Shown here: in pieces, positions 1 to 9,254 of the stretch
How the letters are laid out: every line of letters starts with the position of its first letter
Position numbering within the stretch: position 1 is the first letter of the stretch
Source: Dehalococcoidia bacterium
GTDB taxonomy: Bacteria > Chloroflexota > Dehalococcoidia > DSTF01 > JALHUB01
Assembly (NCBI GenBank): GCA_030018455.1
Contig: JASEFU010000001.1
Location: forward strand, 654,195 to 718,194
Length of the DNA: 64,000 nucleotides
Direction of reading: 5' to 3'
Translations under genes and position numbers: made by a program
Notes under the pieces: model-generated
What the model was told of the DNA's origin: nothing
The model's database searches: none
Seen by the model: the letters and a program-made list of their open reading frames with translations, nothing else

Positions 1-1
1 G

Positions 2-193
2 AGCGTCGAGGAGCTTGTGCCGGCGTCGAGCGAGGCGGTGGTGCTGGCGATACAGCGGTCGACCGGCGACCTGGTGCTGGGTCCGAGCAGTTCCGCTACG
101 GTTCAGAAGGATGACATCCTTATCGTCGTCGGCTACGAGGCGGACCTGGAGCCGCTTTTCAGGCTGGGCCACCCCGGTCCGCACGCTCCTTGA
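2..193 (+). CDS. TrkA/RCK C-terminal domain protein (3' end only)
   Basis: Only the last 63 residues lie in the window, and the gene begins upstream. The visible part reads like a TrkA_C (RCK_C) domain: a beta strand with AIQRSTGD, then a 'KDDILIVVGYEADLEPLF' stretch that matches the usual 'GD.l.vvG....l..l' ending of this ligand-binding domain. Such domains sit at the C-terminus of KtrA/TrkA potassium-uptake regulators and of some antiporters. The protein stops 34 bases before the next gene on the same strand. Which transporter family it belongs to cannot be decided from this fragment. Confidence 0.7.
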   Translation, partial: SVEELVPASSEAVVLAIQRSTGDLVLGPSSSATVQKDDILIVVGYEADLEPLFRLGHPGPHAP

Positions 194-227
194 CAGGCCG
201 CGACCCGCGAGAACGTGTCGGAGGCGC

Positions 228-1163
228 ATGAGGAACAAGCGTTGCCTTCTCATCTTTAACCCCACTGCCAGAGGCGCCCCTTCGGTTGAGAAGCTGCAAG
301 CGTGTCTTCGTTGGCTCGAACAGGAGGAGTGGGACGCGGCGCTCACGCTTACAGAGGAGCGCGGGCACGCGATCTCGCTGGCCCGCCGGGCAGCGGAGGA
401 GGGTACAGAAATCGTCGTCGCCTGCGGCGGCGACGGCACCGTCAACGAAGTGACGAACGGCCTTGCCGGTTCAGCCAGCGCGCTTGCCGTCATCCCCGGC
501 GGCACTGCCAACGTCTGGGCCAAGGAAGTCAGAATTCCGCGGAATCCCCTGCGCGCCGTGCGTCTGCTCGCCGAAGGGGAGGTACGAAGGGTCGACCTCG
601 GCCGCGTGCGGTTCCACTCCGGGGGCGAGCGCTACTTCCTGCTCATGGCCGGCGTCGGGCTCGATGGGCATATCGTAGGCATTGTGCCCGAGCGGCTGAA
701 GCGCCGGCTGGGCGCGGCCGCCTACGTTGTGCACGGCCTCCGGGAGGCGTTGCGCTACCGCAGCACCCGCACCACTCTCGCTATCGACGGCTCTCCACTG
801 GAAGCAGAGCTCAACTGGCTGCTGGCCGGCAATACGCGCTCGTACGGCGGCGTGGTGAACGTGGCCCGTCAGGCATGCGCCGATGACGGGCTGCTCGACG
901 TGTACGTCTTCCAGGGCCACGGCGTCCGGCGGATGTTCGTGCACGGGCTGCGGATATTGGCCCGTGCGCACGAAAGGGCGCCCGGCGTCGTCTATATGAG
1001 GGCGAAAGATATCGAACTTGCCGAGCCCTGCGCGCTACCCGTGCAGGTCGACGGCGATTTCGTGGGGCTGGCACCCCTCACGATGTCCGTCGCGCCCGCG
1101 GCCCTCGCGGTCGTCGTCCCCGCGGGCGTCAAGAGTCCGCTGTTCCAGCAGGCGCTCCCCTGA
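228..1163 (+). CDS. Diacylglycerol kinase family lipid kinase (DagK/YegS-like)
   Basis: A 311-residue lipid kinase of the DAGK_cat family, expected to phosphorylate diacylglycerol or a related lipid at the inner membrane face. The N-terminus has the family's NPTARG strand (residues 11-16) and the nucleotide-binding GGDGTVNE motif (67-74), followed by 'IPGGTANVWA' and a C-terminal beta-sandwich domain ending 'VQVDGDFVG'. The open frame extends further upstream to base 15, but the ATG at 228 matches the family's N-terminus and lies after the preceding stop. The last 35 bases overlap the 3' end of recF on the opposite strand. The exact lipid substrate cannot be read from the sequence. Confidence 0.85.
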   Translation: MRNKRCLLIFNPTARGAPSVEKLQACLRWLEQEEWDAALTLTEERGHAISLARRAAEEGTEIVVACGGDGTVNEVTNGLAGSASALAVIPGGTANVWAKEVRIPRNPLRAVRLLAEGEVRRVDLGRVRFHSGGERYFLLMAGVGLDGHIVGIVPERLKRRLGAAAYVVHGLREALRYRSTRTTLAIDGSPLEAELNWLLAGNTRSYGGVVNVARQACADDGLLDVYVFQGHGVRRMFVHGLRILARAHERAPGVVYMRAKDIELAEPCALPVQVDGDFVGLAPLTMSVAPAALAVVVPAGVKSPLFQQALP

Positions 1164-2346
1164 AGGCCTGCTCCAGCCTTCGCACCCGACCGTCTTCCAC
1201 CACGAAGACTGTCGCTCCCACCGCAATCCGTTCGATCTCCCCTTGCTCGGCAGAGGTGATCCACACCTGGTCGAAGCCGCCGGCCGCCTCCAGGACGCTT
1301 GTCCGCCGCCGCGCGTCCATCTCCGAGAGGATGTCGTCGAGGAGCAGCACGGGGTGCTCTCCGGAGCGTTCGAGCAGCAGGCGGGCCTCGGCGAGGCGGA
1401 GCGCGAGGGCGATGGTGCGCGCCTGCGCCCGCGAGGCGAAAGCGACGGCGGGCCGGCCGTTCAGCGTGAGGGCAACGTCGTCGCGGTGCGGCCCCCACAG
1501 CGATGCGGCGGCCGCGACTTCGCGCTCGCGGTTGCGGTTCAGCGTTTCGACGAGGCCGGCGGCGATGTCGCGTTCCTCGGCGTCGCTGAGGTCGGCGCCG
1601 TCCCATTCTCTGCCGCCGCGCGGTCGGTACGCCACCATGAGCTCTTCACGGGCGTCGCTCAGGAAGGCGTGCGTCTCCCCCGCATAGCCGGAAAGGAGCG
1701 CGACGGCGCGGGCGCGCCTGCTGACGATGGCGGCGGCCAGGTCGGCGAAGCGGACGTCCCAGAAGGCAAGCTCGTCCCTGCCTGCTAGGGCGGACTGGAC
1801 GCGGTGCAACAATGCGTTCCGCTGCGTCAGGACCTTGCCATACTGCTGGAGGGCGCCGAGATAGGCTTCGTCGACCTGCGAGAGCGCCACGTCGAGGTAG
1901 CGACGGCGCAGGGCGGGCGGCCCGCCCACGAGGTCGATGTCCGGTGAGGTGAAGAGGACGGCCTTGATGCGCCCCATCGCCCCCGACAGCCGCCTAGGGG
2001 TGCCGTTCACCCGTACTTTCTTCGCCGCCCGCGCGCGATCGTCCGTCGCGGACGCCGTCTGCTGTCCCTCGATAATCATCTCGACGCGGACGGGGCCCGA
2101 GGACGTCTCGGCATCGGCGACGAGGCGGGCGACGGGAATCGGGCCGTCGAGCGCTTCCCAGCGGATGAGTTCCACGTCCGTTGACACGCGCAGCGAGCGC
2201 ATGGTCGACAGGAGATGGACGGCTTCGAGGAGGTTTGTCTTGCCCTGGGCGTTGTCTCCGAGGAAGAGCAGGCGTCCCGCCGGCAGCGAGAGGTCGAGGC
2301 GGCTGTAGTTGCGGAAGTCGCTGAGGCTCAGATGGGAGATGCGCAT
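1129..2346 (-). CDS. recF: DNA replication and repair protein RecF
   Basis: A 405-residue SMC-like ATPase that helps load RecA at gapped DNA with RecO and RecR. Walker A is GDNAQGKT at residues 30-37, after the typical N-terminus 'SLSDFRNYS'. Walker B is 'LLLDDILSEMD' near the C-terminus, with an ABC-type signature region 'SRAQARTIALALRLAE' before it. The length is slightly above the usual 360-380. The gene is convergent with the lipid kinase and overlaps it by 35 bases. Upstream (beyond 2346) there is no dnaN or gyrB, unlike the common dnaA-dnaN-recF layout. Confidence 0.95.
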   Translation of the reverse strand: MRISHLSLSDFRNYSRLDLSLPAGRLLFLGDNAQGKTNLLEAVHLLSTMRSLRVSTDVELIRWEALDGPIPVARLVADAETSSGPVRVEMIIEGQQTASATDDRARAAKKVRVNGTPRRLSGAMGRIKAVLFTSPDIDLVGGPPALRRRYLDVALSQVDEAYLGALQQYGKVLTQRNALLHRVQSALAGRDELAFWDVRFADLAAAIVSRRARAVALLSGYAGETHAFLSDAREELMVAYRPRGGREWDGADLSDAEERDIAAGLVETLNRNREREVAAAASLWGPHRDDVALTLNGRPAVAFASRAQARTIALALRLAEARLLLERSGEHPVLLLDDILSEMDARRRTSVLEAAGGFDQVWITSAEQGEIERIAVGATVFVVEDGRVRRLEQAFRGAPAGTADS

Positions 2347-2496
2347 AGCGGCAAGGCTCCGGCGGCGGTGGAGTCACCTTCGAGTGTAGCGGAAGCGGGA
2401 GCGAGGGGATAGGGGTCGCGCGCCGCGGGGAAACGGTTGTGGGCGGGCACCGCCGCAAATGGGACGGGCGTCGAGCCCACGGGGTCGTTACCATAG

Positions 2497-2515
2497 GGCG
2501 GGCATCTTGCCCGCC
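2497..2515. repeat. Intergenic GC-rich palindrome
   Basis: An 8-bp perfect inverted repeat (GGCGGGCA/TGCCCGCC, loop of 3) just downstream of the coiled-coil gene and followed by a 'cctac' end. It resembles the other intergenic palindromes at 19484, 21240 and 37837. It could serve as a terminator for the gene at 2529, but no U-tract follows. Confidence 0.5.
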
Positions 2516-2528
2516 TGGGAGAACAGGC

Positions 2529-3572
2529 CTACGGCGCTGCCGCGGCGAAGCGCACCCGCAGCCGCAGGGCGTCGGGGCGTGATTCCTCTATCTCCGCTTG
2601 CTGTCCCGTCGCCTGCGAGAGGGTATCGACCAGCTCGCGCGCGGTTACCGGCTCCCGGAGGGTGAGCACGATGCGAGCTTCGCCGTCGAAGTAGCGCTCT
2701 ACGGATGCCCCTTCGACCGACGGCAACCGCATCAGCGCCCGTTGCGCCTCCATCAGCCCCTGGAAGCCGGGGACAGCGGAGATCGCCAGGGTGAGGGGCG
2801 CCTCTCCGGGCGAGAACTCCGGTTCCCTCTCCGCGGGCGGCGGCGCCTCTTCCGCCGGCTTGCCGGGCAGCGGCGTCGTCCGAAGCTTTTCGACCGAGGC
2901 CGCCAGCTCTTCCAGGCGCTTTTCCAGCCGCTCGTTTGCCCGCGCCAGCGAGCTCACCTGTTCGCTCAAGTGACGCCTGTCGTCGTCCATCCGGTCCTGC
3001 GCCCGCTCGATGTAGTCTTTGAGGGCGCGGGAGCCCGACTGGACCTCGTCGATAAGCGTGCGCCGTTCCTCCGTTAGGCGGTCGAGGGCGCGGTCGAAGT
3101 GCTCGGTGAGGGTGCGTATAAGCTGATTGATTTCCTCAAACGAAGGCCCCTGAGCGGGGGCGGCGACGCCGGCGGGGGTCGGCGCCGGCTGTTCCGGGGG
3201 AGCGCCCCCAAGCAGAGTTTCCGCCTCCGAAAGGGCCTGTGCCAGGATCTCTGCTGCCCGGCGGGCTGCTTCTCTTGCGGGTTCACGGCGTTCCTCGCCC
3301 GGCGTCTCCTCTGACGGAACGGGCTCCTCCGGCCGTTCCGGTGGTATCTGCGTCTTCTCCGGCATATATGCTACCTCTTCTTCGGAGGTCGAAGGTCGGG
3401 CGCGCGCCCGGCCCGCGGTCTTTTGCGGCTTCGGCGGCCCGGCGACGGCCTGCCACAGGCGCTCGAGCGGCGGAGGCAAAGGGATGCCTCGTTTGCGTCG
3501 CGCTTTGTGTGGGCTTTTCGGGAAGTCCTTTTCCGGCCCGCCTCTGGTCTCCGGTGACTTCTTCTGCTTCAT
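2529..3572 (-). CDS. Coiled-coil protein with C-terminal alpha/beta domain, unknown function
   Basis: A 347-residue protein of no recognised family. Residues 1-69 are basic and disordered-looking. Next come an acidic Pro/Glu-rich segment, a long heptad-rich helix at about 125-215 ('FDRALDRLTEERRTLIDEV', 'ANERLEKRLEELAASVEKL'), and a C-terminal domain of about 85 residues with alternating beta strands ('LTLAISAVPGFQGLMEAQRA', 'GEARIVLTLREPVTARELVD') that resembles small ferredoxin-like ligand or oligomerisation domains. There is no signal peptide. An in-frame ATG at 3365 (MPEKTQ) has a better GAGGT Shine-Dalgarno and would give 278 residues, so the first 69 residues are uncertain. A role in cell division or chromosome organisation is possible but only a guess. 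Confidence 0.6.
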   Translation of the reverse strand: MKQKKSPETRGGPEKDFPKSPHKARRKRGIPLPPPLERLWQAVAGPPKPQKTAGRARARPSTSEEEVAYMPEKTQIPPERPEEPVPSEETPGEERREPAREAARRAAEILAQALSEAETLLGGAPPEQPAPTPAGVAAPAQGPSFEEINQLIRTLTEHFDRALDRLTEERRTLIDEVQSGSRALKDYIERAQDRMDDDRRHLSEQVSSLARANERLEKRLEELAASVEKLRTTPLPGKPAEEAPPPAEREPEFSPGEAPLTLAISAVPGFQGLMEAQRALMRLPSVEGASVERYFDGEARIVLTLREPVTARELVDTLSQATGQQAEIEESRPDALRLRVRFAAAAP

Positions 3573-3750
3573 CCCGCTTCCATGATGACAGTGGGGCCGT
3601 GGGAAGACGGCCTCATACGTTATATCGGCAGGAGAGGTGCCACATCGAAGAGAGGGCTTACCCCTATTCGAGAACAGCGATCATTATACCGCAGCGTCTT
3701 GAACGATGGTGGGGGCGGGAAATCGGCCCAAGATAGGCGACAGCAGCGTT

Positions 3751-4140
3751 TCAGGGCCGGCGTCGCTGCCGCGGCGGCGGGCGCACCTGCCCGCACCAGG
3801 CGCGTGCCTCCATCTTGAGGCGGGGGCCGACCGTCGTGTGAATGCCGTCGGACTGGCCGAGCAAGTCGCCGCCGCTTGTATAGAGCCGGTAGCAGATGTG
3901 TCCGTCAAGGTCGGCGGGGAGCTTGAGCAAGAGTTCGCCGTGGGAACAGCAGACGGTCAGACCATCGGGGAAAGGCACGGCGTTGCCGGAGTCGGCAACG
4001 GGCCGGCCGGCAGAATCGTAGAGGTGGAAAAAGACACGCGAACCCCCGTCCTCATCGATGCCGATATTGAGGATGACTTCGCCCGTAGGCGCGTCTATGA
4101 AGGCGATTGACGTGCCGGGCCTTCGGTGTCCGAGCCTCGT
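3751..4140 (-). CDS. Hypothetical protein, probable ACG start
   Basis: An open frame with protein-like composition downstream of the RRM gene. It holds strands such as 'GEVILNIGIDEDGGSRVFFH' and 'LLLKLPADLDGHICYRLYTS' and has an Arg/Pro-rich tail. It has no ATG, GTG or TTG near the expected start. A perfect AGGAGG Shine-Dalgarno lies at 4151-4146 and is followed after 5 bases by an in-frame ACG at 4140-4138, which gives 129 residues. The frame also runs upstream through the end of the RRM gene in a different phase, so a frameshift fusion is an alternative. No family was recognised. The gene follows the RRM gene by 37 bases, so the two are probably co-transcribed. Confidence 0.45.
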   Translation of the reverse strand, partial: TRLGHRRPGTSIAFIDAPTGEVILNIGIDEDGGSRVFFHLYDSAGRPVADSGNAVPFPDGLTVCCSHGELLLKLPADLDGHICYRLYTSGGDLLGQSDGIHTTVGPRLKMEARAWCGQVRPPPRQRRRP

Positions 4141-4177
4141 AGGGTCCTCCTGTCGCGAGAGTGTCCGGCGGCCGCTG

Positions 4178-4465
4178 TCAGCGACGGCGCCGAAAGCCTG
4201 TCCGCCGCGGATGCCGCCCCTGATGGCCGGAGGACGTATCAACAGCGACGTCCATCGTCCGGCCTTTGAGACCGGCCCCCTTGAGGGCCTCCATCGCTGC
4301 CCGCGCGGCTTCATCCTCGAGCTCGACGAAAGCAAAACCACGCGACCTGCCGCCGCGGCTGCGGGCAACGCGGAGGGATGTAATCCTTCCGAATGCCGCG
4401 AACGTGGCGTGCAGGTCGCTTTCGGTGGTTTCAGGGGACAAGTTTCCGACGAAGAGAGTAGTCAG
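4178..4465 (-). CDS. RRM-domain RNA-binding protein, probable CTG start
   Basis: A 95-residue single RNA-recognition-motif protein of the small bacterial Rbp type, expected to bind single-stranded RNA, often in cold or stress adaptation. RNP2 is LFVGNL at residues 4-9, RNP1 is RGFAFVEL at 42-49, and the Arg-rich tail starts at about 82. Starting at the in-frame TTG (4441) would delete RNP2. The only codon that leaves RNP2 intact and has a ribosome site is CTG at 4465-4463, preceded by GGAGG with a 6-base gap; no ATG, GTG or TTG is in frame nearby upstream. It lies 78 bases downstream of the zinc-ribbon gene and probably shares its transcript. Confidence 0.85.
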   Translation of the reverse strand: MTTLFVGNLSPETTESDLHATFAAFGRITSLRVARSRGGRSRGFAFVELEDEAARAAMEALKGAGLKGRTMDVAVDTSSGHQGRHPRRTGFRRRR

Positions 4466-4543
4466 TTCGCTCCTCCTTTCCGGGCGCCTTCGCCAGCGGC
4501 GACGGCGTCCCTGCCCCCTTACTGGAGACTTCGCTACCAGTCG

Positions 4544-4864
4544 TTACCAGTAGCGGCTTCGGGCGGGCGAGCGCTGAGCGAAGCAGTCGCGACAGTAGAC
4601 GGCCCTATCGCCGCGGGGCTCGAAGGGCACCTCGGCGGTGCGGCCGCACTGCGCGCAGACGGTGGTGTACATCCTTCGCGGGGATGCTCCGTAACCGCCG
4701 CCCCAGCCCCCTCCGCGCTCCATCTTCCTGGCGGCGCGGCAGGTGGCGCAGCGCTTGGGCTCGTTGGTGAACCCGCTGCGGGCATGGTACTCCTGGTCTT
4801 CTACGGAGAAAATGAACTCGGCTCCGCAGTCCACGCAGGTTAGGGTTTTGTCGGTGTAGGACAC
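4544..4864 (-). CDS. Double zinc-ribbon protein
   Basis: A 106-residue protein with two CxxC-CxxC zinc ribbons. The first uses C10, C13, C39 and C42 and resembles the 'probable zinc-ribbon' family (CVDCGxxFxF...KRCxxCR). The second uses C70, C73, C91 and C94. A Gly-rich linker (GGGWGGGYG, about 51-59) and an Arg/Ser tail suggest nucleic-acid or ribosome binding. The open frame extends upstream to 4972, but the GTG at 4864 is chosen because AAAGGAGG lies 7 bases before it and the domain starts at once. The start codon and its Shine-Dalgarno lie in a long hairpin (see 4862-4904). It is the first gene of a set with the RRM protein. Confidence 0.8.
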   Translation of the reverse strand: MSYTDKTLTCVDCGAEFIFSVEDQEYHARSGFTNEPKRCATCRAARKMERGGGWGGGYGASPRRMYTTVCAQCGRTAEVPFEPRGDRAVYCRDCFAQRSPARSRYW

Positions 4865-4904
4865 TCGACGACCTCCTTTATTTGCTGCTCCTTGTCGTCG
4901 AGTG
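4862..4904 (-). promoter_or_regulatory. Start-codon hairpin of the zinc-ribbon gene
   Basis: A perfect 11-bp inverted repeat: arm 4894-4904 (CACTCGACGAC on the minus strand) pairs with arm 4862-4872 (GTCGTCGAGTG), with a 21-base loop. The second arm ends in the GTG initiator (4864-4862), and the loop carries the AAAGGAGG Shine-Dalgarno apart from its last base. In mRNA this would bury the start codon in a stem while partly exposing the ribosome site in the loop. A translational switch (temperature, protein or ligand) is inferred. Confidence 0.6.
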
Positions 4905-4962
4905 CGAGAGAGAACGAAGGCTCTGTACTGGCAGTTCGAGGACAGGACACTAACTTGCACGT

Positions 4963-4991
4963 AGTATATCACACCCTGCGACCTTTGTCAC
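4963..4991 (-). promoter_or_regulatory. Promoter of the zinc-ribbon/RRM genes
   Basis: Minus-strand GTGACA, 17-base spacer, TATACT (5/6 matches in each box). It predicts a leader of about 90 bases in front of the GTG at 4864, long enough to hold the start-codon hairpin. Confidence 0.6.
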
Positions 4992-5117
4992 TCGTGTTGG
5001 CGATTCTCCAGGGCTCCCCCTGCGTCCGGGTGTGGGGACGCATCTGGCCGCCCTGATGCCCCTGCCGCGCAACCCCGAATCCACGGGCACCCGCGCCGTC
5101 GTCTCCCGCGGGAAAAG

Positions 5118-5146
5118 TTGACACTGTCGGTGCCCTCCAGTAAGAT
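5118..5146 (+). promoter_or_regulatory. pyrG promoter
   Basis: A perfect TTGACA (5118-5123), a 17-base spacer, then TAAGAT (5141-5146), which matches 4/6 of the -10 consensus. It lies 40 bases before the pyrG ATG. No pyrG attenuator (C-tract in the initial transcript) is obvious. The region 4992-5117 shows nothing else recognisable. Confidence 0.65.
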
Positions 5147-5186
5147 ACTCGGTGGGCGGCGCCTCCCGGCGTCGCTGAGTCTTTAG

Positions 5187-6869
<1,683 letters not shown>

Positions 6870-6890
6870 GGTCGTAACGTCGGCGCAACG

Positions 6891-6920
6891 TGTACATTCA
6901 CCCGGCAAACCGATTAGAAT
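6891..6920 (+). promoter_or_regulatory. Candidate transaldolase promoter
   Basis: TGTACA (6891-6896), an 18-base spacer and TAGAAT (6915-6920), about 40 bases before the GTG start of the transaldolase. The -10 box is good and the -35 box is moderate. Confidence 0.4.
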
Positions 6921-6960
6921 CGTGAGAAGAGAGCCTTAGTCCGGAACTTGGGAGAAGCGA

Positions 6961-7629
6961 GTGCGTCTGTTCCTCGACACGGCCAATATCGACGAGATAC
7001 GCGAAGCGGCGCGGCTCGGCGTTATCTCCGGTGTCACCACCAACCCCACCCTCATGGCCAAGGAAGAGGGGGTCGACTATAGAGACAGGGTGGTGGAGAT
7101 ATGCGAGGTCGTGAACGGCCCCGTCTCCGCCGAATGCCTTTCCCGCGATGTCCCTGGCCTGATTGCTGAGGCGAAGGAGGTCGCGTCCTGGCATCCCAAC
7201 GTGGTGGTGAAGATCCCGATCGATGCCGCCGGCCTCGAAGCCACGTCGAAGCTCGCGCGCGAAGGCGTGAAGGTGAATATGACGCTCGTCTTCTCCGCCA
7301 ACCAGGCGCTCCTGGCCGCTCTCGCCGGCGCGGCCTACGTGAGCCCGTTCGTCGGGCGCCTCGACGACGCCGGCCACGACGGCATGGAGGTGGTCCGCGA
7401 CGCGGTGGAGATAATTGACCGCTACCGGCTTCCGTCTCAGGTGATCGCCGCCAGCCTGCGCCACCCCAGGCACGTTGTCGCCGCCGCCAGGTGCGGGGCG
7501 CCCATCGCCACCGTGCCCTACCAGGTGTTCAAGGCGATGCTGAAGCACCCGCTGACGGACGCCGGGATAGAGCGCTTTCTGGCCGACGCACGGCGCTATT
7601 CGAAGTCGGAGGCGCGGCGGGAAAACTGA
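6961..7629 (+). CDS. Fructose-6-phosphate aldolase / transaldolase (TalC/Fsa family)
   Basis: A 222-residue short-form transaldolase that transfers dihydroxyacetone units in the non-oxidative pentose phosphate pathway or cleaves fructose 6-phosphate. It begins 'MRLFLDTANIDEI', carries 'GVTTNPTLMAKE', and has the Schiff-base lysine Lys84 in 'VVVKIPI', followed by 'NMTLVFSANQALLAA' and 'YVSPFVGRLDD'. The GTG start at 6961 has GGAG 6 bases upstream. The length fits the TalC subgroup (about 215-220). Whether the main activity is transaldolase or fructose-6-phosphate aldolase cannot be decided here. Another pentose-pathway gene, rpe, lies at 55142. Confidence 0.93.
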   Translation: MRLFLDTANIDEIREAARLGVISGVTTNPTLMAKEEGVDYRDRVVEICEVVNGPVSAECLSRDVPGLIAEAKEVASWHPNVVVKIPIDAAGLEATSKLAREGVKVNMTLVFSANQALLAALAGAAYVSPFVGRLDDAGHDGMEVVRDAVEIIDRYRLPSQVIAASLRHPRHVVAAARCGAPIATVPYQVFKAMLKHPLTDAGIERFLADARRYSKSEARREN

Positions 7630-7649
7630 ATTTGTGGCAGATGTAGTTG

Positions 7650-7678
7650 TTGCAAATCCGGTGCTGGTGTAATATATA
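7650..7678 (+). promoter_or_regulatory. rho promoter
   Basis: TTGCAA, a 17-base spacer and TATATA, about 90 bases upstream of the rho ATG. The long leader (7685-7768) is consistent with the autoregulation of rho known from other bacteria, but no specific element was recognised in it. Confidence 0.5.
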
Positions 7679-7768
7679 GTCGAACCGCGGACTGAAGTGC
7701 CTTATCTCCCTGCACCAGTTACCGAATCCCCAATCCCTGACAATCTTAAAGAATAGAGGACTATCAAG

Positions 7769-9049
7769 ATGGGTCCAGCCAATGGACTGAATATCGCTGA
7801 GTTGGAGACGAAGACCCGCGAGGACCTCATGGACATCGCGAAGGAGCTGGGTATCTCCGGCTACAGCACACTCAAGAAACAAGACCTCATCTTCCGCCTG
7901 CTGCAGGCGCAGACGGAACGAGAGGGGAATATATTCAGCGGCGGCGTCCTCGAGGTCGTGGATGACGGCTACGGCTTTCTGCGCGGCGAAAGCCTTCTTC
8001 CCGGCCTGAACGACGTTTACGTCTCGCAGTCGCAGATCCGCCGCTTTGCCCTGCGCACCGGCGATTACGTCACCGGCCAGGTGCGGCCGCCCAAAGACAG
8101 CGAGCGCTACTACGGGCTGCTGCGCGTGGAGGCGGTGAACGGGCTCGACCCGGAGGTGGCCAAGAACCGGCCCTACTTCGAGAACCTGACCGCCATCTTC
8201 CCCAACCGAATGCTGAACCTAGAGACGGCGCCTAATCAGCTCTCGCAGCGCGTCATCAACCTCGTGGCGCCGATTGGAAGGGGACAGCGCGGGCTCATCG
8301 TCTCGCCGCCCAAGGCCGGCAAGACCTTCCTCCTAAAGGCGATCGCTAACGGCGTGACAACGAACGCCAGCGACGTCCACCTCATGGTCCTCCTCATCGG
8401 TGAGCGGCCGGAAGAGGTGACAGACATGCGACGCTCCGTCCAGGGGGAGGTCATAAGTTCCACGTTCGACGAGCCCGTGGAGGACCACGTGCGCGTCGCC
8501 GAGCTAGGACTCGACCGCGCCAAGCGGCTCGTGGAGTGCGGCAAAGACGTCGTGATCTTGCTCGATAGCATCACGCGCCTCACCCGCGCCTACAACCTGG
8601 CGATGCCCACGAGCGGCCGCACCCTCTCTGGCGGCATCGACCCCATTGCCCTGCACCCGCCCAAGCGCTTCTTCGGCGCCGCCCGCAACACGGAAGAAAG
8701 CGGCAGCCTCACCATCATCGGCACGTGTCTCGTCGACACCGGCAGCCGCATGGACGAGGTGATCTACGAGGAGTTCAAGGGCACGGGCAACATGGAGATC
8801 CACCTCGACCGGCGCCTCGCCGAGCGGCGAATCTGGCCCGCCATCGACATCCTGCGCAGCGGCACCCGTCGCGAAGAACTGCTGCTGGACGAGGAGACGC
8901 TGCGCCAGGTGTGGCTCGTCCGCAGGATGACGGCGATGATCGGCGCCAACGCGCCCAACCCCACTGAGGCTACCGAGCGGCTGCTCGAGAGACTGGCCAA
9001 GACGCGGAATAACGCGGAGTTCCTGGCCACCCTCAAGCAAGAGATGTAG
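7769..9049 (+). CDS. rho: Transcription termination factor Rho
   Basis: A 426-residue hexameric RNA helicase that ends transcription at unstructured C-rich RNA. The N-terminal Rho_N helical domain ('[17 protein letters not shown]', residues about 12-45) is followed by the cold-shock-like RNA-binding domain ('[11 protein letters not shown]') and a RecA-type ATPase core with P-loop 'PPKAGKT', Walker B '[11 protein letters not shown]' and the '[20 protein letters not shown]' Q/R loop region. The length is typical and there is no large insertion of the actinobacterial type. The start ATG gives a normal N-terminus. Confidence 0.98.
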   Translation: MGPANGLNIAELETKTREDLMDIAKELGISGYSTLKKQDLIFRLLQAQTEREGNIFSGGVLEVVDDGYGFLRGESLLPGLNDVYVSQSQIRRFALRTGDYVTGQVRPPKDSERYYGLLRVEAVNGLDPEVAKNRPYFENLTAIFPNRMLNLETAPNQLSQRVINLVAPIGRGQRGLIVSPPKAGKTFLLKAIANGVTTNASDVHLMVLLIGERPEEVTDMRRSVQGEVISSTFDEPVEDHVRVAELGLDRAKRLVECGKDVVILLDSITRLTRAYNLAMPTSGRTLSGGIDPIALHPPKRFFGAARNTEESGSLTIIGTCLVDTGSRMDEVIYEEFKGTGNMEIHLDRRLAERRIWPAIDILRSGTRREELLLDEETLRQVWLVRRMTAMIGANAPNPTEATERLLERLAKTRNNAEFLATLKQEM

Positions 9050-9254
9050 CGTTCTCTTATTCCTCTCGTTCCTTCCGAAAGACCGCGCGCGGGCAACAAC
9101 TGCCGCAAAAATTACATTTTCGTGTCGAAAACCCCTAGACTTATAAGAGAATGGCGGCTAAAATGCGCGCAAATCGGCTTGTCGCCGTCTTGACAACGTG
9201 GTGTAGAATAGCAAAGGTTTTTCGGCGGCCACGACCGAGTAGGAGGCAGGGAGC

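Noticed and set aside
4139-4368. The open frame upstream of the ACG start as part of the hypothetical protein
   Set aside because: This part overlaps the RRM gene in another phase and is Arg/Pro/Ser-rich shadow sequence; no ribosome site supports starts there.
9190-9209. TTGACA and TAGAAT before the LysM/M23 gene as a promoter
   Set aside because: The spacer is only 8 bases, too short for sigma-70-type recognition as a pair; either box might pair with another weak element.
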